Origin: an uncultured Clostridia bacterium
GTDB taxonomy: Bacteria; Bacillota; Clostridia; Oscillospirales; CAG-272
Assembly (NCBI GenBank): GCA_904501715.1
Contig: CAJGCD010000029.1
Coordinates: 1 to 19,742, forward strand
Direction of reading: 5' to 3'
DNA: 19,742 bases
The position numbers and the translations under genes are program-made. The notes under the pieces are model-generated. The model was not told the origin of the DNA. It saw only the letters and a program-made list of their open reading frames with translations, and searched no databases. Positions 19,002 to 19,742 of this stretch are shown here, in pieces; position 1 is the first letter of the stretch; every line of letters starts with the position of its first letter.

Positions 19002-19742
19002 ATGGGAGGTGTTTATTGCGCCGAGTCCTCTTCTCTGCTCGACGAGCATTTAATGAGCAATGATAAACTCTATTCCTCCGCTATTTCCGATTATATATCC
19101 CGCGGATATTCCAAGAGCTACTTTGAGGGACTGAACGAAGAGGGCAAAGATACCACCGATGTCTTAGCCGACATAGTAGAGAGAGGGCGCGCAGGCGAAG
19201 AGCTTACCGATGCAGAAGCCGAGGTGTTTGAGGAGTTTGAGAGCGAGTGGCCCTCATTTGCCTCGCAAAGAGTGCTCGGCACCGAGGAATTCGTAAGGCA
19301 TCTGATAAAGAACGACCTTAGCGCCGTTGAGAGGATACTCGGCAGTATTCAGGATATAAAAAAAGCACTGAAAAATCGAAACAATCCTGACGCAAAAAAA
19401 GCCGCCGATTTCGTAAAAAAGGCGGAAAAGCTGTATATGGACGGTCTTGAGGAGATCGGCGCTAAGTACGTAGATGGTAAGATAGCTATGGCAGAGAGGG
19501 ATGATGAGGAAGAAAGAGTTGACAACGAGGGCAGTGTAGTTTATAATAATACTGTACACGCATCAAAGAAGGTTGAAAAATACATACCTTACGGAAAGCT
19601 TGGAAATAAAGCCGTTTCCTTTATTAGGCATACTCTCTCGCAGATTTATGCAGATATTCGTAACGGAATTGCAGATGGAATTGCGATTGAACATGAAAAC
19701 CGAATTTACATTGTTGATTCTGGAAAAGAAAATGGAAAAATC
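19002..19742 (+). CDS. Phage/mobile-element-like polyvalent protein fragment (runs off window)
   Basis: An open frame of 247 codons with no stop to the right edge. Residues about 15-150 resemble the conserved module found in large clostridial phage or conjugative-element proteins: MSNDKLYSSAISDYISRGYS, ERGRAGEELTDAEAEVFEEF, SFASQRVLGTEEFVRHL, SAVERILGSIQDIKKAL and a helix-rich KKAADFVKKAEKLYMDGLEE, ending GAKYVDGKI. A second module (about 190-247; KYIPYGKLGNKAVSFIRHTL, IADGIAIEHENRIYIVDSGK) may be a cargo or toxin-type domain; this is inference. The frame has no credible start: a TGA lies six bases before ATG 19002, the GGGAGG at 19004-19009 falls after it, and the next ATG (19053) has no ribosome binding site. 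It may be a 5'-truncated remnant, so 'CDS' is provisional. Confidence 0.55.
   Translation, partial: MGGVYCAESSSLLDEHLMSNDKLYSSAISDYISRGYSKSYFEGLNEEGKDTTDVLADIVERGRAGEELTDAEAEVFEEFESEWPSFASQRVLGTEEFVRHLIKNDLSAVERILGSIQDIKKALKNRNNPDAKKAADFVKKAEKLYMDGLEEIGAKYVDGKIAMAERDDEEERVDNEGSVVYNNTVHASKKVEKYIPYGKLGNKAVSFIRHTLSQIYADIRNGIADGIAIEHENRIYIVDSGKENGKI

Noticed and set aside
1..19742. CRISPR array, rRNA, insertion-sequence transposase or riboswitch
   Set aside because: No regularly spaced direct repeats, rRNA-like segments, transposase motifs or recognised riboswitch cores were seen in the window.

Overview
The window looks like chromosomal DNA of an anaerobic, fermentative Clostridia-class Firmicute, probably a gut Oscillospirales-type organism; the exact taxon is inference. 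The clues are Gram-positive style AGGAGG ribosome binding sites, strong TTGACA/TATAAT promoters, and a gene content of trimeric hydrogenase subunits, acetate kinase, TmcAL, DUF4364, long-form HPF and a WYL regulator. Most genes are ordinary housekeeping genes, but the two ends deserve attention.

Region 1 (1-5140, all minus strand) is a compact operon read leftward from a TGGACA-N17-TATAAT promoter at 5112-5140. In order of transcription it encodes a DRTGG-domain protein, an RsbW-like ATP-binding protein, a 418-residue [FeFe]-hydrogenase-like protein, a second DRTGG-domain protein, a PHP phosphoesterase, a NuoE/HydC-type subunit, a second HATPase protein, a thioredoxin-like [2Fe-2S] ferredoxin, and the start of a NuoF/HydB-type subunit that runs off the left edge. 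The hydrogenase-like protein keeps the four H-cluster cysteines but has Ala where catalytic enzymes have the proton-relay Cys, which suggests an H2 or redox sensor. The layout suggests a sensory and signalling cassette wired to an electron-bifurcating hydrogenase whose catalytic HydA would lie just outside the window.

Region 2 (5255-11030) holds polA (no proofreading residues), a 97-residue protein of unknown function, an intergenic stretch with an orphan promoter and a repeat-like hairpin, tmcAL, and divergently acetate kinase. Acetate kinase and the hydrogenase fit an acetate plus H2 fermentation.

Region 3 (11031-15540) has homoserine dehydrogenase with a shortened C-terminal domain, divergent from a DUF4364 regulator followed by an FAD-dependent oxidoreductase, then a sigma-70 family factor followed by a double zinc-ribbon protein.

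Region 4 (15543-18650) has a WYL regulator overlapping a small HTH-like protein, a previously easy-to-miss 48-residue membrane protein (16981-17127), hpf, and a flavodoxin-domain protein.

Region 5 (18704-19742) has a tRNA-Lys(UUU) with its own promoter and terminator, followed by an open reading frame running off the right edge that resembles part of a large phage or conjugative-element polyvalent protein and lacks a credible start. This suggests an integrated element, or its remnant, next to the tRNA gene.
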